Below are positions 8,563 to 16,278 of a stretch of DNA of 64,000 nucleotides, in pieces. Under the pieces are notes generated by a model. It made no database searches. It worked only from the letters and a program-made list of their open reading frames with translations, and was not told the DNA's origin. The stretch's first letter is position 1. Every line of letters begins with the position of its first letter. Both the position numbers and the translations under genes were made by a program. Source of the DNA: Cryobacterium sp. Y82 (lineage in GTDB: Bacteria > Actinomycetota > Actinomycetes > Actinomycetales > Microbacteriaceae); assembly GCF_002929495.1 (NCBI RefSeq), contig NZ_PJJJ01000036.1, forward strand, positions 62,001 through 126,000, written 5' to 3'.

Positions 8563-9657
8563 ATGAGCATTTTGATGTCTCCACCAGCGACCCGAAACTA
8601 CGCCGTGGCACCGCTCGGTGCCCTGGATGCTTCCACGCCCGGCGCACTGGTGCCCGCCCGGCCCCAGCCAGCGCCACCCGCCACAGTGCTGGGGTACAGT
8701 CCCTTTCCCCTCGACGCCGATGCTCGTCACTTCGGGCTGACCACGAGCACCATGCGCCTTCGGGGCGGGACGGTCGTGGTTCGGCACGGGCGCCGCACCG
8801 CGAGCGACACCGCAACCATTCTGCTGCACGGCGCCGCCGGGTCATGGACGACGTGGACCCCCCTGTTGCAGGCCGCCGATGCGACCAGCCGCGACCTGGC
8901 CGATCTCATCATTCCCGACCTGCCAGGGTGGGGCGACTCCCCCATGGCCCCCGACGAGTCGGCATTTGGCGTCGAGTCGATGGCCGAGCTGGTCGCCGAC
9001 ACAGCGCGCTCCCTCGGCTACGAACGCTGGAACGTTGTCGGACACTCCATGGGCGGGTTCATCGCGCTGCAGTTGGCGGCGAGCGAAAAGCGCGCCACGG
9101 CATCCGTCGGTCTGGTCTCCGCTACCTCGTTTTCGATCCAGGACAGCGTTCGTCACCCGATTCGCCAGTTCTCTGTGTTGCCTGCGTTCACGGCGCTGCT
9201 CTTGACCATGCGGATGCTGCACCTCGCCGGTCCCCTCGGTCTAGGCCTGGTGCGGGCGGTCGCGCGACTCGGTCTGCTACGCGCCCTTGTAGCCCCGCTG
9301 TTCAGCTGGCCGGAGGCTGTAGCCTCGACGGTCGTTGCAGCGCTCGGCAACGAGGTTAGGCCAGCTGGGTTCGTTCGAGCGGCCGTGCGGGCTGGCGCCT
9401 ACGACGCAGACGCCCGGTGGGCGCAAATCTGCTGCCCGGTGCGTTCGGTGCACGGTGACCACGATGTGTTCGTAACGGCCGACGATGACGAACGATTGCG
9501 CGCTGCCGTGCCGAACTGCGTGATCAGCACCATTGCAGGAGCCGGGCATTTCGGTCAGATCGAACGCCCGCTCGAAGTCCTGCTCCGGCTCGAATTCGCC
9601 GTTCCGCTGCCGATCGTGGCGATCACGAGTGAGCCGGGCACTTTCTTAAAACCTTGA
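8563..9657 (+). CDS. Alpha/beta hydrolase
   Basis: This 364-residue alpha/beta hydrolase fold protein shows the oxyanion-hole region LLHGAAGSWTTW, the first-shell strand IPDLPGWGDSP, and the nucleophile elbow GHSMGG with its serine near residue 166. A later Asp in VHGDHDVFV and His in GAGHFGQIERP complete the likely triad. The N-terminal ~55 residues are variable, and a hydrophobic cap domain lies around residues 205-260. The substrate cannot be told. No ribosome site precedes ATG 8563, and ATG 8575 is an alternative. It is a single-gene unit ending 200 bp before the DUF7882 gene. Confidence 0.85.
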   Translation: MSILMSPPATRNYAVAPLGALDASTPGALVPARPQPAPPATVLGYSPFPLDADARHFGLTTSTMRLRGGTVVVRHGRRTASDTATILLHGAAGSWTTWTPLLQAADATSRDLADLIIPDLPGWGDSPMAPDESAFGVESMAELVADTARSLGYERWNVVGHSMGGFIALQLAASEKRATASVGLVSATSFSIQDSVRHPIRQFSVLPAFTALLLTMRMLHLAGPLGLGLVRAVARLGLLRALVAPLFSWPEAVASTVVAALGNEVRPAGFVRAAVRAGAYDADARWAQICCPVRSVHGDHDVFVTADDDERLRAAVPNCVISTIAGAGHFGQIERPLEVLLRLEFAVPLPIVAITSEPGTFLKP

Positions 9658-9753
9658 ATTTACCCCCCGAACAGAGGACAGTAGGGTGTGGTATCCGGTT
9701 CCACGCCACGGTGCAGCCCTCGCTTTCATTCGATCCCGCCTGCGGCATCTGGC

Positions 9754-9792
9754 TTCCGGATTCCGGATTCCGGATTCCGGATTCCGGATTCC
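9754..9792 (+). repeat. Heptanucleotide tandem repeat (TTCCGGA)5.6
   Basis: Five perfect copies of TTCCGGA plus a partial TTCC occupy 9754-9792, followed 20 bp later by an 11-bp direct repeat GTGCAACCGAT (9813-9823 and 9828-9838). The array lies about 70 bp upstream of the DUF7882 start and inside a longer open frame beginning at 9654. The unit is not a multiple of three, so copy-number change would shift that frame. Confidence 0.85.
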
Positions 9793-9860
9793 AGCCAGTG
9801 CACATGATCAACGTGCAACCGATCAAGGTGCAACCGATTATCCAAGTGGAAGTGGCGATC

Positions 9861-10253
9861 ATGGGTTCTCTCACGTATGACCGTGTCGTCGTGGAATTCG
9901 AAGACAGAATGCTGGCACACCTGCAGCTTGTGATCATTCAAAAACTGCGCCGCGGCGAGAGCTTTCTGCTGTCCTGGCGTGACGCCGCGGTGGTCGGTGA
10001 CGGCCGCAGCTCAGCCTGGATGCATCCGGCGATTCCGCTGTATTTCAAGTTTGCCGGTGGCCACGCGCCGTCCATTAACCCGAACTGGGTCGCCCAGCTC
10101 ACCCGTTCGGCCAACAGCGCCCAAGGACTAGTCGTCACCGCCGAAGAGAGCGCCGCAGTCGACGCAAACGCGGCTGGCAAAATCGAACCGGCCATCGGCA
10201 TCCGAGCGGCCGCACAGGCCCGCGCAACCAAGGCGAGTGTCACCGAACGCTGA
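9861..10253 (+). CDS. DUF7882 family small protein
   Basis: ATG 9861 follows a GTGGAAGTGG ribosome site and gives 130 residues. The protein resembles small Microbacteriaceae proteins often labelled 'ATP-dependent DNA ligase' by automatic pipelines and now assigned to DUF7882. Shared blocks are EFEDRMLAHLQLVIIQKLRR, ESFLLSW, AWMHPAIPLYFKF and NPNWVAQLTRSANSAQGL. It has no ligase motifs, so that label should not be used. The function is unknown, and the protein is soluble with a variable alanine-rich tail. The frame is open upstream to 9654, but the longer version runs through the heptamer repeat and does not look conserved. The stop is 4 bp from the convergent amidohydrolase stop. Confidence 0.75.
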   Translation: MGSLTYDRVVVEFEDRMLAHLQLVIIQKLRRGESFLLSWRDAAVVGDGRSSAWMHPAIPLYFKFAGGHAPSINPNWVAQLTRSANSAQGLVVTAEESAAVDANAAGKIEPAIGIRAAAQARATKASVTER

Positions 10254-10257
10254 GCAT

Positions 10258-11088
10258 TCAGCGCGGAACAACGGCGAAGCGACGCAGCGCGAGGGCCGGA
10301 TTGATCGCCCGCACGGCGGCGACCCGCTCTGGCGCCAGGAACGCGACGGCGACATCCGCGCTTTCACCAAGACTGACCAGTGCAACGCCCATCGGGTCAA
10401 CGATGAGGCTGGTGCCGATTCCGATCGGCGGTGTGTGATCGGCCGCGGCCAGAAAAACAGTGTTTTCCAATGCCCGGGCCGTGAGCAAGGTGCGCCAGTG
10501 GTGTTCTTTGAGAGGGCCCCGCACCCACTCGGACGGCACGAGCACCAGGGTGGCCCCAGCATCGACGAGCCGACGCGTAACTTCGGGAAAACGCACGTCG
10601 TAGCAGGTTTGCAGGGCCACCCGCAGCCCGCCGACGTCGAAAATCTCCGGGTCGGTCACTGTACCCGGCAGCACCCACTGGGATTCGCGATCGCCGAACG
10701 CATCGTAGAGGTGCAGTTTGCGGTAGGTCGCCACGATGCGTCCGGTTGGGTCGACGGCGACGAGAGTGTTGGAAAACCGGGCCGGGTCTGCGGTCGTTTC
10801 AAGCATGCCAGCCACAATATGAACGCTCAGTTCTGCGGCGAGCGCGGCCAGCGCCGTAACGAATTCTCCGTCGAGCGGTTCGGCTGCCGCCACAAACGAC
10901 CGCCCAAGTTTCGGCTCGAAGAAGGCGGAGTACTCGGGAAAGACCACGAGGTGGGCGCCGCGCGCTGCGGCTGTGGTGGCGAGCTGTCGCAGCACGGCAC
11001 GATTGTGCGCCCGATCGTTCGTCGGTGCGAACTGGGCCACTGCAACGCCGACCGTGCTGGTTTCGTTGGGTTTCACGGCGTTATTCAT
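10258..11088 (-). CDS. Carbon-nitrogen hydrolase (nitrilase/omega-amidase family)
   Basis: The 276-residue protein carries the nitrilase-superfamily triad: Glu in VVFPEYSAFF, Lys in TYRKLHLYDAFG, and Cys in VALQTCYDVRFPE. It hydrolyses a C-N bond of an amide, ureide or deaminated small molecule in the cytosol. Length and motif spacing match the Nit2/omega-amidase and deaminated-glutathione-amidase branch rather than true nitrilases; the exact substrate is not visible. It is a single minus-strand gene with its start next to the broken secreted-protein gene. Confidence 0.88.
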   Translation of the reverse strand: MNNAVKPNETSTVGVAVAQFAPTNDRAHNRAVLRQLATTAAARGAHLVVFPEYSAFFEPKLGRSFVAAAEPLDGEFVTALAALAAELSVHIVAGMLETTADPARFSNTLVAVDPTGRIVATYRKLHLYDAFGDRESQWVLPGTVTDPEIFDVGGLRVALQTCYDVRFPEVTRRLVDAGATLVLVPSEWVRGPLKEHHWRTLLTARALENTVFLAAADHTPPIGIGTSLIVDPMGVALVSLGESADVAVAFLAPERVAAVRAINPALALRRFAVVPR

Positions 11089-11195
11089 GGCGAAAGCCTA
11101 GCGGGAGTTTTCGATCCAGCTCTGGCTAGATCCGTAGAAGAGCTGGTCAGCGACCCGAACGAAATCGGGAAGCAGAAGCTGTATTCAGGCTCCAG

Positions 11196-11995
11196 CTACC
11201 CGATCGCGAGCTGGCCGAGTACGGCGAATGGGTTCTCGGCTCCACCGTTTGGAGCGACGACCACCCTGCGGCTGAGAGTGTGGCTGGCACCACCGGGAAT
11301 CTCTACCTGGATTTTGCTCATGATCCAGTTCCGAAAACCGTAGCCGGTGAACTTTCCGGTCTCCGCGGTGTAAATCAGCCCATACGTCTGCTGGTCCGTG
11401 CCGGTTCCGGTCTGGCCGATCCACGACCCGGTCGGATCGAAGCTGGCGGCCGAGCCCGTATTGATCAGCGGATGCCCCGCAACGCCGCTGCGCTGGCCGG
11501 CGGCGTCCTAGTCCATGGCGTCACCCACCCAAACGGGAAGAGCAATCGCCGTGGTGTTGCGGAACTCGGTCTCGGCGGTGATCCATTGCTCGTCCGCGTT
11601 GGCGGTGTAGGTGGTGACCACCGTCAATCCGGGGTGGTCCGCCGACGTTCCGATCGCCCGACCTACGGCTTGTTGGCCCGTGTTGGTGATGATCTCGACG
11701 GACTCCGAACGAACCGCAAGCTGCTGCCAGGCGTTGGCACCGAGCGGCTTTCCCACGGTGGAGTTATCCAGCTGAGGGTCATTGAAAACCACAGATGACG
11801 ACCCGCTCAAAGAGGGAGGCCGAGAGATTCGCTCTGCCGGCCTCCAGCGCCTTCTGACGCGAAGCGTCGTCGACCGCCGCCTGCGCCTGCGCCTGCGCCT
11901 GCGGGCCAAGGTCGACGGCCTTGGCAAGGATTTCGTACTCGAGAAGACCAGCCCCAGCAGGGCGCTGCCCCTGGGCGCAAAAAACACGCTGCTGG
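11196..11995 (-). pseudogene. Broken secreted/membrane protein gene, family unknown
   Basis: Three minus-strand pieces in different frames join into one protein-like sequence. Around 11995-11930 a hydrophobic stretch (FFAPRGSALLGLVFS) runs into a second frame with a helical, Ala/Gln-rich segment (EILAKAVDLGPQAQAQAQAAV, 11940-11780). A third frame from about 11830 gives SSSVVFNDPQLDNSTVGKPL and onward to GDAMD. An in-frame TAG at 11508-11510 interrupts it, after which the same frame stays open for about 103 more codons (AGQRSGVAGHPLINTGS to LGQLAIG) and stops at 11196-11198. At least one frameshift and one nonsense codon are therefore present. It looks like a membrane-anchored extracellular beta-sandwich protein, but I do not recognise the family. 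Confidence 0.65.
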
Positions 11996-12844
11996 CTAGC
12001 CCCGGCTCCCGAGAAACTTTGCCAGGGCATTGAGGTCATCGGTGTTGATGTGGTCGACGCCGGCCGCGTGCAGCTCCGTCCAGATGGCCTCGCGGGCTGC
12101 GCCTGGCACGTCCAAAGTCCCCCAGAAGCGCACGCGGTAGCCCTGGGCGTGCGCCAGCTCCACGTATTCGCCCAGCTTGATTTTTTCGCTCGCCGGCATC
12201 GAGCCCACACCCTGCCAGACGAAGAGCTTGTTCCAGTTGTCGCTGACCAGCGGCATGAGATCAGCCGATAATCCAGATGCGAGGTCAGCAGAACGTCCAT
12301 CGTAGAAAGCGAACCGCGAGTTCAGATCTTGCATCGTATCCAGGGATCGATTGCCGCTGACGACGGCGGTGACCGGTGCGATTTTAGTCTTGCCGTTGCT
12401 GTACCGCGTCATGATGGAGCGGTGCTCTGCCAGGTTTTTCTCGATCGCGGCGTAGGCGCTCTCCCCGTCGCTCTTGATGTCGATCAGGAGCTGAAAGCTG
12501 CCCTCCCATCCCGAGTAAACACTGCGACCGTGCCCACGCACAAGCTCGGACAGCGGATCAAGGTAAAGGCTTTCCAGGGTGACGCCCGGTTGCACATCCT
12601 CGAGATCGTGGGCGACGAGAAGTTCACCGTCCACCAGCCAGACATCGGCTTCTACGCTGGTGAATCCCTGTTCGAGGGCATCGACCAGGGGGCGATCATG
12701 CTCGTAGTCGTTGTGGGCATGGGCGGCATTCTGCGGGGTGCCAAGGACGACCGCCGGTGCTTCCGCCACGGGTGCTGAGGCCCCGGTGACGCTCGTAACA
12801 GCGACAAGAGCGATGAGAACCGAAGGGGTAAGTCTGGAAAACAT
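11996..12844 (-). CDS. Secreted glycerophosphodiester phosphodiesterase / PI-PLC-like protein
   Basis: The start ATG 12842-12844 follows GGAAAGAG; the 282-residue product begins with a signal peptide (MFSRLTPSVLIALVAVTSVTG, cleaved near ASA). The PI-PLC-like TIM barrel shows the catalytic HAHNDYEHDRPL, EADVWLVDGELLVAHD and the C-terminal DHINTDDLNAL. It likely splits phosphodiester head groups outside the cell. The Ca-binding Glu-x-Asp (EAD) and both barrel histidines are present. It stops right where the broken secreted gene begins, so the two may once have been an operon. A longer frame to 12970 lacks a ribosome site and would hide the signal peptide. Confidence 0.85.
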   Translation of the reverse strand: MFSRLTPSVLIALVAVTSVTGASAPVAEAPAVVLGTPQNAAHAHNDYEHDRPLVDALEQGFTSVEADVWLVDGELLVAHDLEDVQPGVTLESLYLDPLSELVRGHGRSVYSGWEGSFQLLIDIKSDGESAYAAIEKNLAEHRSIMTRYSNGKTKIAPVTAVVSGNRSLDTMQDLNSRFAFYDGRSADLASGLSADLMPLVSDNWNKLFVWQGVGSMPASEKIKLGEYVELAHAQGYRVRFWGTLDVPGAAREAIWTELHAAGVDHINTDDLNALAKFLGSRG

Positions 12845-13080
12845 GGAAGTCTCTTTCCGGGCGAAGGTATCTACGCGGAGGCGCATCGTTCTCAGGTTTA
12901 TCCGCACCATGTGTCCGAACGGCAAACGAACGATGAACCGCGGTCCTGAGACCCGGACCGCTGTGATCATGGCTGCCGCCGAATTGGAAGAGCCTCTCGC
13001 TGGCTGGCCGCGGGCTGCCGACAGTGAACGCCAAACGGATTGGTCCGGGCATGCAACTCGGGGTCATTGCGAGGCTGTCG

Positions 13081-13103
13081 TTAACCTTTACTGGGTAGGT
13101 TAA
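13081..13103. promoter_or_regulatory. Inverted repeat just upstream of the GT-C glycosyltransferase start
   Basis: TTAACCT (13081-13087) and AGGTTAA (13097-13103) form perfect 7-bp arms with a 9-bp spacer ending 4 bp before the GTG start. It overlaps the only ribosome-site-like bases (TAGG). It could be an operator or a hairpin that masks translation initiation. Confidence 0.4.
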
Positions 13104-13107
13104 AACG

Positions 13108-14652
13108 GTGACTACCGTTCTCGCACCACGTGTTGTGGCCAGAAGCCGAATCGGTCGACGCCATTTCACGCTCAGTCCCCCGGCTCGGTCAGCGCTTCTT
13201 GTCGGACTGGTGGCGTTCTTCGTGTCGTTCGCGTGGTCCTGGCAGCCGTCCTACTGGGGCGATGAGGCGGCGAGCATCATGTCGGCCGAACGATCGTTCT
13301 CCTCGCTGTTCGGACTGCTCGACAACATCGATGCCGTGCACGGCCTGTACTACCTGTTCCTGCACGGCTGGATCGACCTGTTCGGCGGCTCCGAAATCTC
13401 CACCCGGCTGCCGAGCGCGATCGCGATCGGAGTCGCCGCTGCGGGGACCGTCGTTCTAGCGCGATTCTTCATGGGGTCACGCGTGGCCATCAGCGGCGGA
13501 CTGATCTTTGCCCTGCTTCCCCGGGTCACCTACATGGGCGCCGAAGCACGATCCACCGCCATCGCGACGGCCATCGCGGTCTGGCTCACGGTGCTGCTCG
13601 TGCACGCGCTCCGCAGCGGCACAGCCTCTCGCCGCCGACAGGTCACTCTTTGGCTGGGTTACTCCCTCCTGCTCGCCCTCGGAATGTATGTCTTCCTGTT
13701 TTTGGCTCTGCTGTTGCCGGTACACGCTGTGGTGGTTGTGGTGGCGGCCCGTCGACATCTGCTTGGGCGCAACGTTGTCGCCTGGCTGGGGGCGAGCGCA
13801 TTCGGGCTACTGCTGGCCGCCCCGATCATTTTGATTGGAACGTCGCAGCGCGAACAGATCGCGTTCATCGGCCGGCGCCCGACGGTCACGGTGACCGAGG
13901 CGGCGGTGATGCAGTGGTTTGACACTATTCCGGTGGCGATCATGGCCTGGTCACTCATCGTCGTGGCCGTTCTCGTGGTGTTTCTGCGCCGTTCCGGCCT
14001 GCATCGGGCCGGCCTGCCTGATCGCGCCGCACTGTCGATCTTTCTGGCCTGGATGATGCTGCCGAGCGCCATTCTGCTGATCGGCACCCAGGTGGTCACC
14101 CCGATGTATTCGCTGCGCTACCTGTCTCTGTGCGCCCCTGCGGTAGGCGTGGTGATTGCCGTGGGCGTGGCCGCGCTCACCACGAAGTGGCTGCGCGCCC
14201 TCGCCGTTGCGGCGCTCGTAGTTGTGATCGTGCCGGCCTACGTCGTGCAGCGTGGTGATTTCGGCAAGAACGAGGGAAGCGACTGGCGCCAGGTGGCCGA
14301 AGTCATGGCGGCCAGGGCTGCGCCCGGTGACGGCGTCGTGTTCGACCAGAGTGTGCGGCCATCGCGGGTGCCACGGCTGGCCATGCACGTGTACCCCGAC
14401 GCGTTCGTCGGCCTGAAGGACCTGACGCTGACCCGGTCTTATGCCGAGACGGGCTGGCTCTGGGACGATGTCGCACCGCTGTCCGACGTCCTGCCGACCG
14501 TCGCGGACCTCGACCGGATCTGGCTGCTGCAATATTCAGGCAGTGGAGAATCGCGCCGAGGAACGGATGTCCAGACGCTCACCCTGCAGGGATTCCACGT
14601 TGCCGAGACGACGCTGCTCAATCGCACCCGCATCATTGAAATGACGAGGTAA
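13108..14652 (+). CDS. GT-C type membrane glycosyltransferase (family 39-like)
   Basis: The 514-residue polytopic protein has about ten transmembrane helices. The acidic loop SYWGDEAASIMSAERS after the first helix is the GT-C catalytic signature, followed by NIDAVHGLYYLFLHGWIDLFG, typical of family 39-like dolichyl/polyprenyl-phosphate-mannose transferases. A C-terminal soluble part (about residue 395 on) follows the last helix. It probably uses a polyprenol-phosphate sugar made by the next gene, 4 bp downstream, to glycosylate proteins or cell-wall glycans outside the membrane. The acceptor is unknown. The start is GTG 13108. Confidence 0.85.
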   Translation: MTTVLAPRVVARSRIGRRHFTLSPPARSALLVGLVAFFVSFAWSWQPSYWGDEAASIMSAERSFSSLFGLLDNIDAVHGLYYLFLHGWIDLFGGSEISTRLPSAIAIGVAAAGTVVLARFFMGSRVAISGGLIFALLPRVTYMGAEARSTAIATAIAVWLTVLLVHALRSGTASRRRQVTLWLGYSLLLALGMYVFLFLALLLPVHAVVVVVAARRHLLGRNVVAWLGASAFGLLLAAPIILIGTSQREQIAFIGRRPTVTVTEAAVMQWFDTIPVAIMAWSLIVVAVLVVFLRRSGLHRAGLPDRAALSIFLAWMMLPSAILLIGTQVVTPMYSLRYLSLCAPAVGVVIAVGVAALTTKWLRALAVAALVVVIVPAYVVQRGDFGKNEGSDWRQVAEVMAARAAPGDGVVFDQSVRPSRVPRLAMHVYPDAFVGLKDLTLTRSYAETGWLWDDVAPLSDVLPTVADLDRIWLLQYSGSGESRRGTDVQTLTLQGFHVAETTLLNRTRIIEMTR

Positions 14653-14656
14653 CCCC

Positions 14657-15424
14657 ATGACCACTCCCGTGCCGACCACCCTGGTACTGGTTCCGACCTT
14701 CAACGAGGCCGAGAACATCGAATCGATCGTAGATCGACTGCGTTCCAGTGTGCCCGACGTACACATCCTGGTCGTCGATGATTCCTCCCCCGACGGCACC
14801 GGCGCACTCGCAGACAGCCTCGCGGCCCGGGATCCGAGCGTTCACGTGCTGCACCGCACCGAAAAGACCGGCCTCGGAGCGGCGTACCTCGATGGCTTCG
14901 GCTGGGCCCTGTCCCGCGGCTACACCCAGCTCGTGCAGATCGATGCCGACGGCTCCCACTTGCCAGAGCAGCTCACGAGTTTGCTGGCAGCGGCCGACAC
15001 GGCCGATGTCGTGATGGGGTCACGCTGGGTACCCGGCGGGGCCATCGAGAATTGGCCCTGGCACCGGCGCGCGCTCTCCCGCGGAGGGTCGTTCTATTCC
15101 CGGCTGCTGTTGCGGCTGCCACAACGAGACGCTACCGGCGGCTACCGGGTGTACTCGGCCCTGGCTCTCGAGCGGATGGACCTGTCCAGCGTGGACAGCC
15201 TCGGCTACTGTTTTCAGATCGAGATGCTCCTGCACGCCGTGCGGGCCGACCTGCGCGTGGTCGAAGTGCCGATCACGTTCGTCGAGCGGGTACGCGGAGC
15301 GTCGAAGATGAGTCCACGCATCGCCGTCGAGGCGATGGCCCGCGTAACACTGTGGGGCGTGATGGGTATGGGCATCAGCCGAACCGGCGCACGCGAGGCC
15401 GCCGCGGCCGCACGTCAAGCCTGA
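14657..15424 (+). CDS. Polyprenol monophosphomannose synthase-like GT2
   Basis: This 255-residue soluble GT2 enzyme matches the catalytic domain of dolichol/polyprenol-phosphate mannosyltransferases (Dpm1/Ppm1): TLVLVPTFNEAENIESIV, LVVDDSSPDGTG, GLGAAYLDGFGWAL, QIDADGSHLPEQL, MGSRWVPGG, DATGGYRVYSA and PITFVERVRGASKM. It makes polyprenyl-phospho-mannose from GDP-mannose at the membrane. The preceding GT-C gene, 4 bp away, is the natural consumer. It lacks the fused N-acyltransferase domain of some mycobacterial Ppm1 proteins. Confidence 0.92.
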   Translation: MTTPVPTTLVLVPTFNEAENIESIVDRLRSSVPDVHILVVDDSSPDGTGALADSLAARDPSVHVLHRTEKTGLGAAYLDGFGWALSRGYTQLVQIDADGSHLPEQLTSLLAAADTADVVMGSRWVPGGAIENWPWHRRALSRGGSFYSRLLLRLPQRDATGGYRVYSALALERMDLSSVDSLGYCFQIEMLLHAVRADLRVVEVPITFVERVRGASKMSPRIAVEAMARVTLWGVMGMGISRTGAREAAAAARQA

Positions 15425-15446
15425 ATAAGACATATTTCGGTGTTTG

Positions 15447-15459
15447 AGTCAAATTGACT
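15447..15459. promoter_or_regulatory. Perfect 13-bp palindrome, candidate NrtR operator of the NAD operon
   Basis: AGTCAA-a-TTGACT lies 53 bp upstream of the nrtR GTG start in an AT-rich stretch. The right arm doubles as a good -35 box (TTGACT, 15454-15459), so bound repressor would block transcription. NrtR is known to bind palindromes before NAD-synthesis genes; the match to this site is inferred from position and symmetry. Confidence 0.55.
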
Positions 15460-15511
15460 ATATGATGGTTCCAGCAGTTAAAGTCATTCCGACCTTTACG
15501 ACTGGATTCCC

Positions 15512-16231
15512 GTGCTGGAGCACCGTCTGACCGAGCAGAGCCCGCTCGCGCGCGGGAGCGCTCACGCAACCCTGGCCGTCTCAACGGTGATCTTCACCCT
15601 GCGCCACGACGATACGTCGGGACGCAAGACCTTGTGGCTGCCCCTGGTGCGTCGTACCCGCGAGCCGCATCTGGGCCTCTGGGCGCTGCCCGGCGGCTGG
15701 CTGCCAGCCGACGAGGAACTTGCGGCGGCCGCCGCCCGCACCCTGCGTGAGACGACCGAGCTCTCGCCGAGGTACCTTGAGCAGTTGTACACCTTTGGCG
15801 ATATCGACCGCTCTCCCGGGCTGCGCGTGGTCTCCGTCGTCTACTGGGCGCTCGTGCGTTCCGAAGTCGCGGAGCGGGCATCTGTCGGAGAAAACGTGCG
15901 CTGGTTTGCCGCGGACAGACTTCCTCCGCTCGCCTTCGACCACAACCGCATCGTGGAATACGCGCTCTGGCGGCTGCGTACCAAGGTGGAATACGCCCGC
16001 ATCGCGCATGCCTTTCTCGGCGACACGTTCACCCTCGCCCAGCTGCGCGAGGTACACGAGGCTGTACTGCAAAAAGCGCTTGACCCGGCCAATTTCCGCC
16101 GGTCGATAGAGGCGAGCGGCAGCCTGATCAGCACCGACCAACACGTGGCCGGGGCGCGGCATCGCCCAGCACGGCTCTACCGCTACGACGACCGGGCCAG
16201 CGAGCATGACCCACCCGGACCAACCCGCTAG
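15512..16231 (+). CDS. nrtR: NrtR-type NUDIX transcriptional regulator of NAD biosynthesis
   Basis: This 239-residue protein has an N-terminal NUDIX domain (about residues 18-140) and a C-terminal winged-helix domain (about 150-225; FTLAQLREVHEAVLQKALDPANFRRSI). This is the NrtR layout: an ADP-ribose-sensing repressor that has lost hydrolase activity. The NUDIX box LPGGWLPADEELAAAAARTL continues RETTEL: the expected RE-x-x-EE-x-G is degraded to RTLRETTEL, so catalytic acids are missing, as is common in NrtR. It starts at GTG 15512 and sits 47 bp before nadA, which fits local control of the operon. The Arg-rich tail ends just before the nadA ribosome site. Confidence 0.88.
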   Translation: MLEHRLTEQSPLARGSAHATLAVSTVIFTLRHDDTSGRKTLWLPLVRRTREPHLGLWALPGGWLPADEELAAAAARTLRETTELSPRYLEQLYTFGDIDRSPGLRVVSVVYWALVRSEVAERASVGENVRWFAADRLPPLAFDHNRIVEYALWRLRTKVEYARIAHAFLGDTFTLAQLREVHEAVLQKALDPANFRRSIEASGSLISTDQHVAGARHRPARLYRYDDRASEHDPPGPTR

Positions 16232-16278
16232 CTCAACCCCTCACCCCTCACCCCTCTTCATTCTCAAGGAGCAGGACC

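Noticed and set aside
11878-11902. Possible tandem-repeat array or CRISPR-like sequence
   Set aside because: It is only a short run of the hexamer GGCGCA coding Ala-Gln repeats, without spacers.
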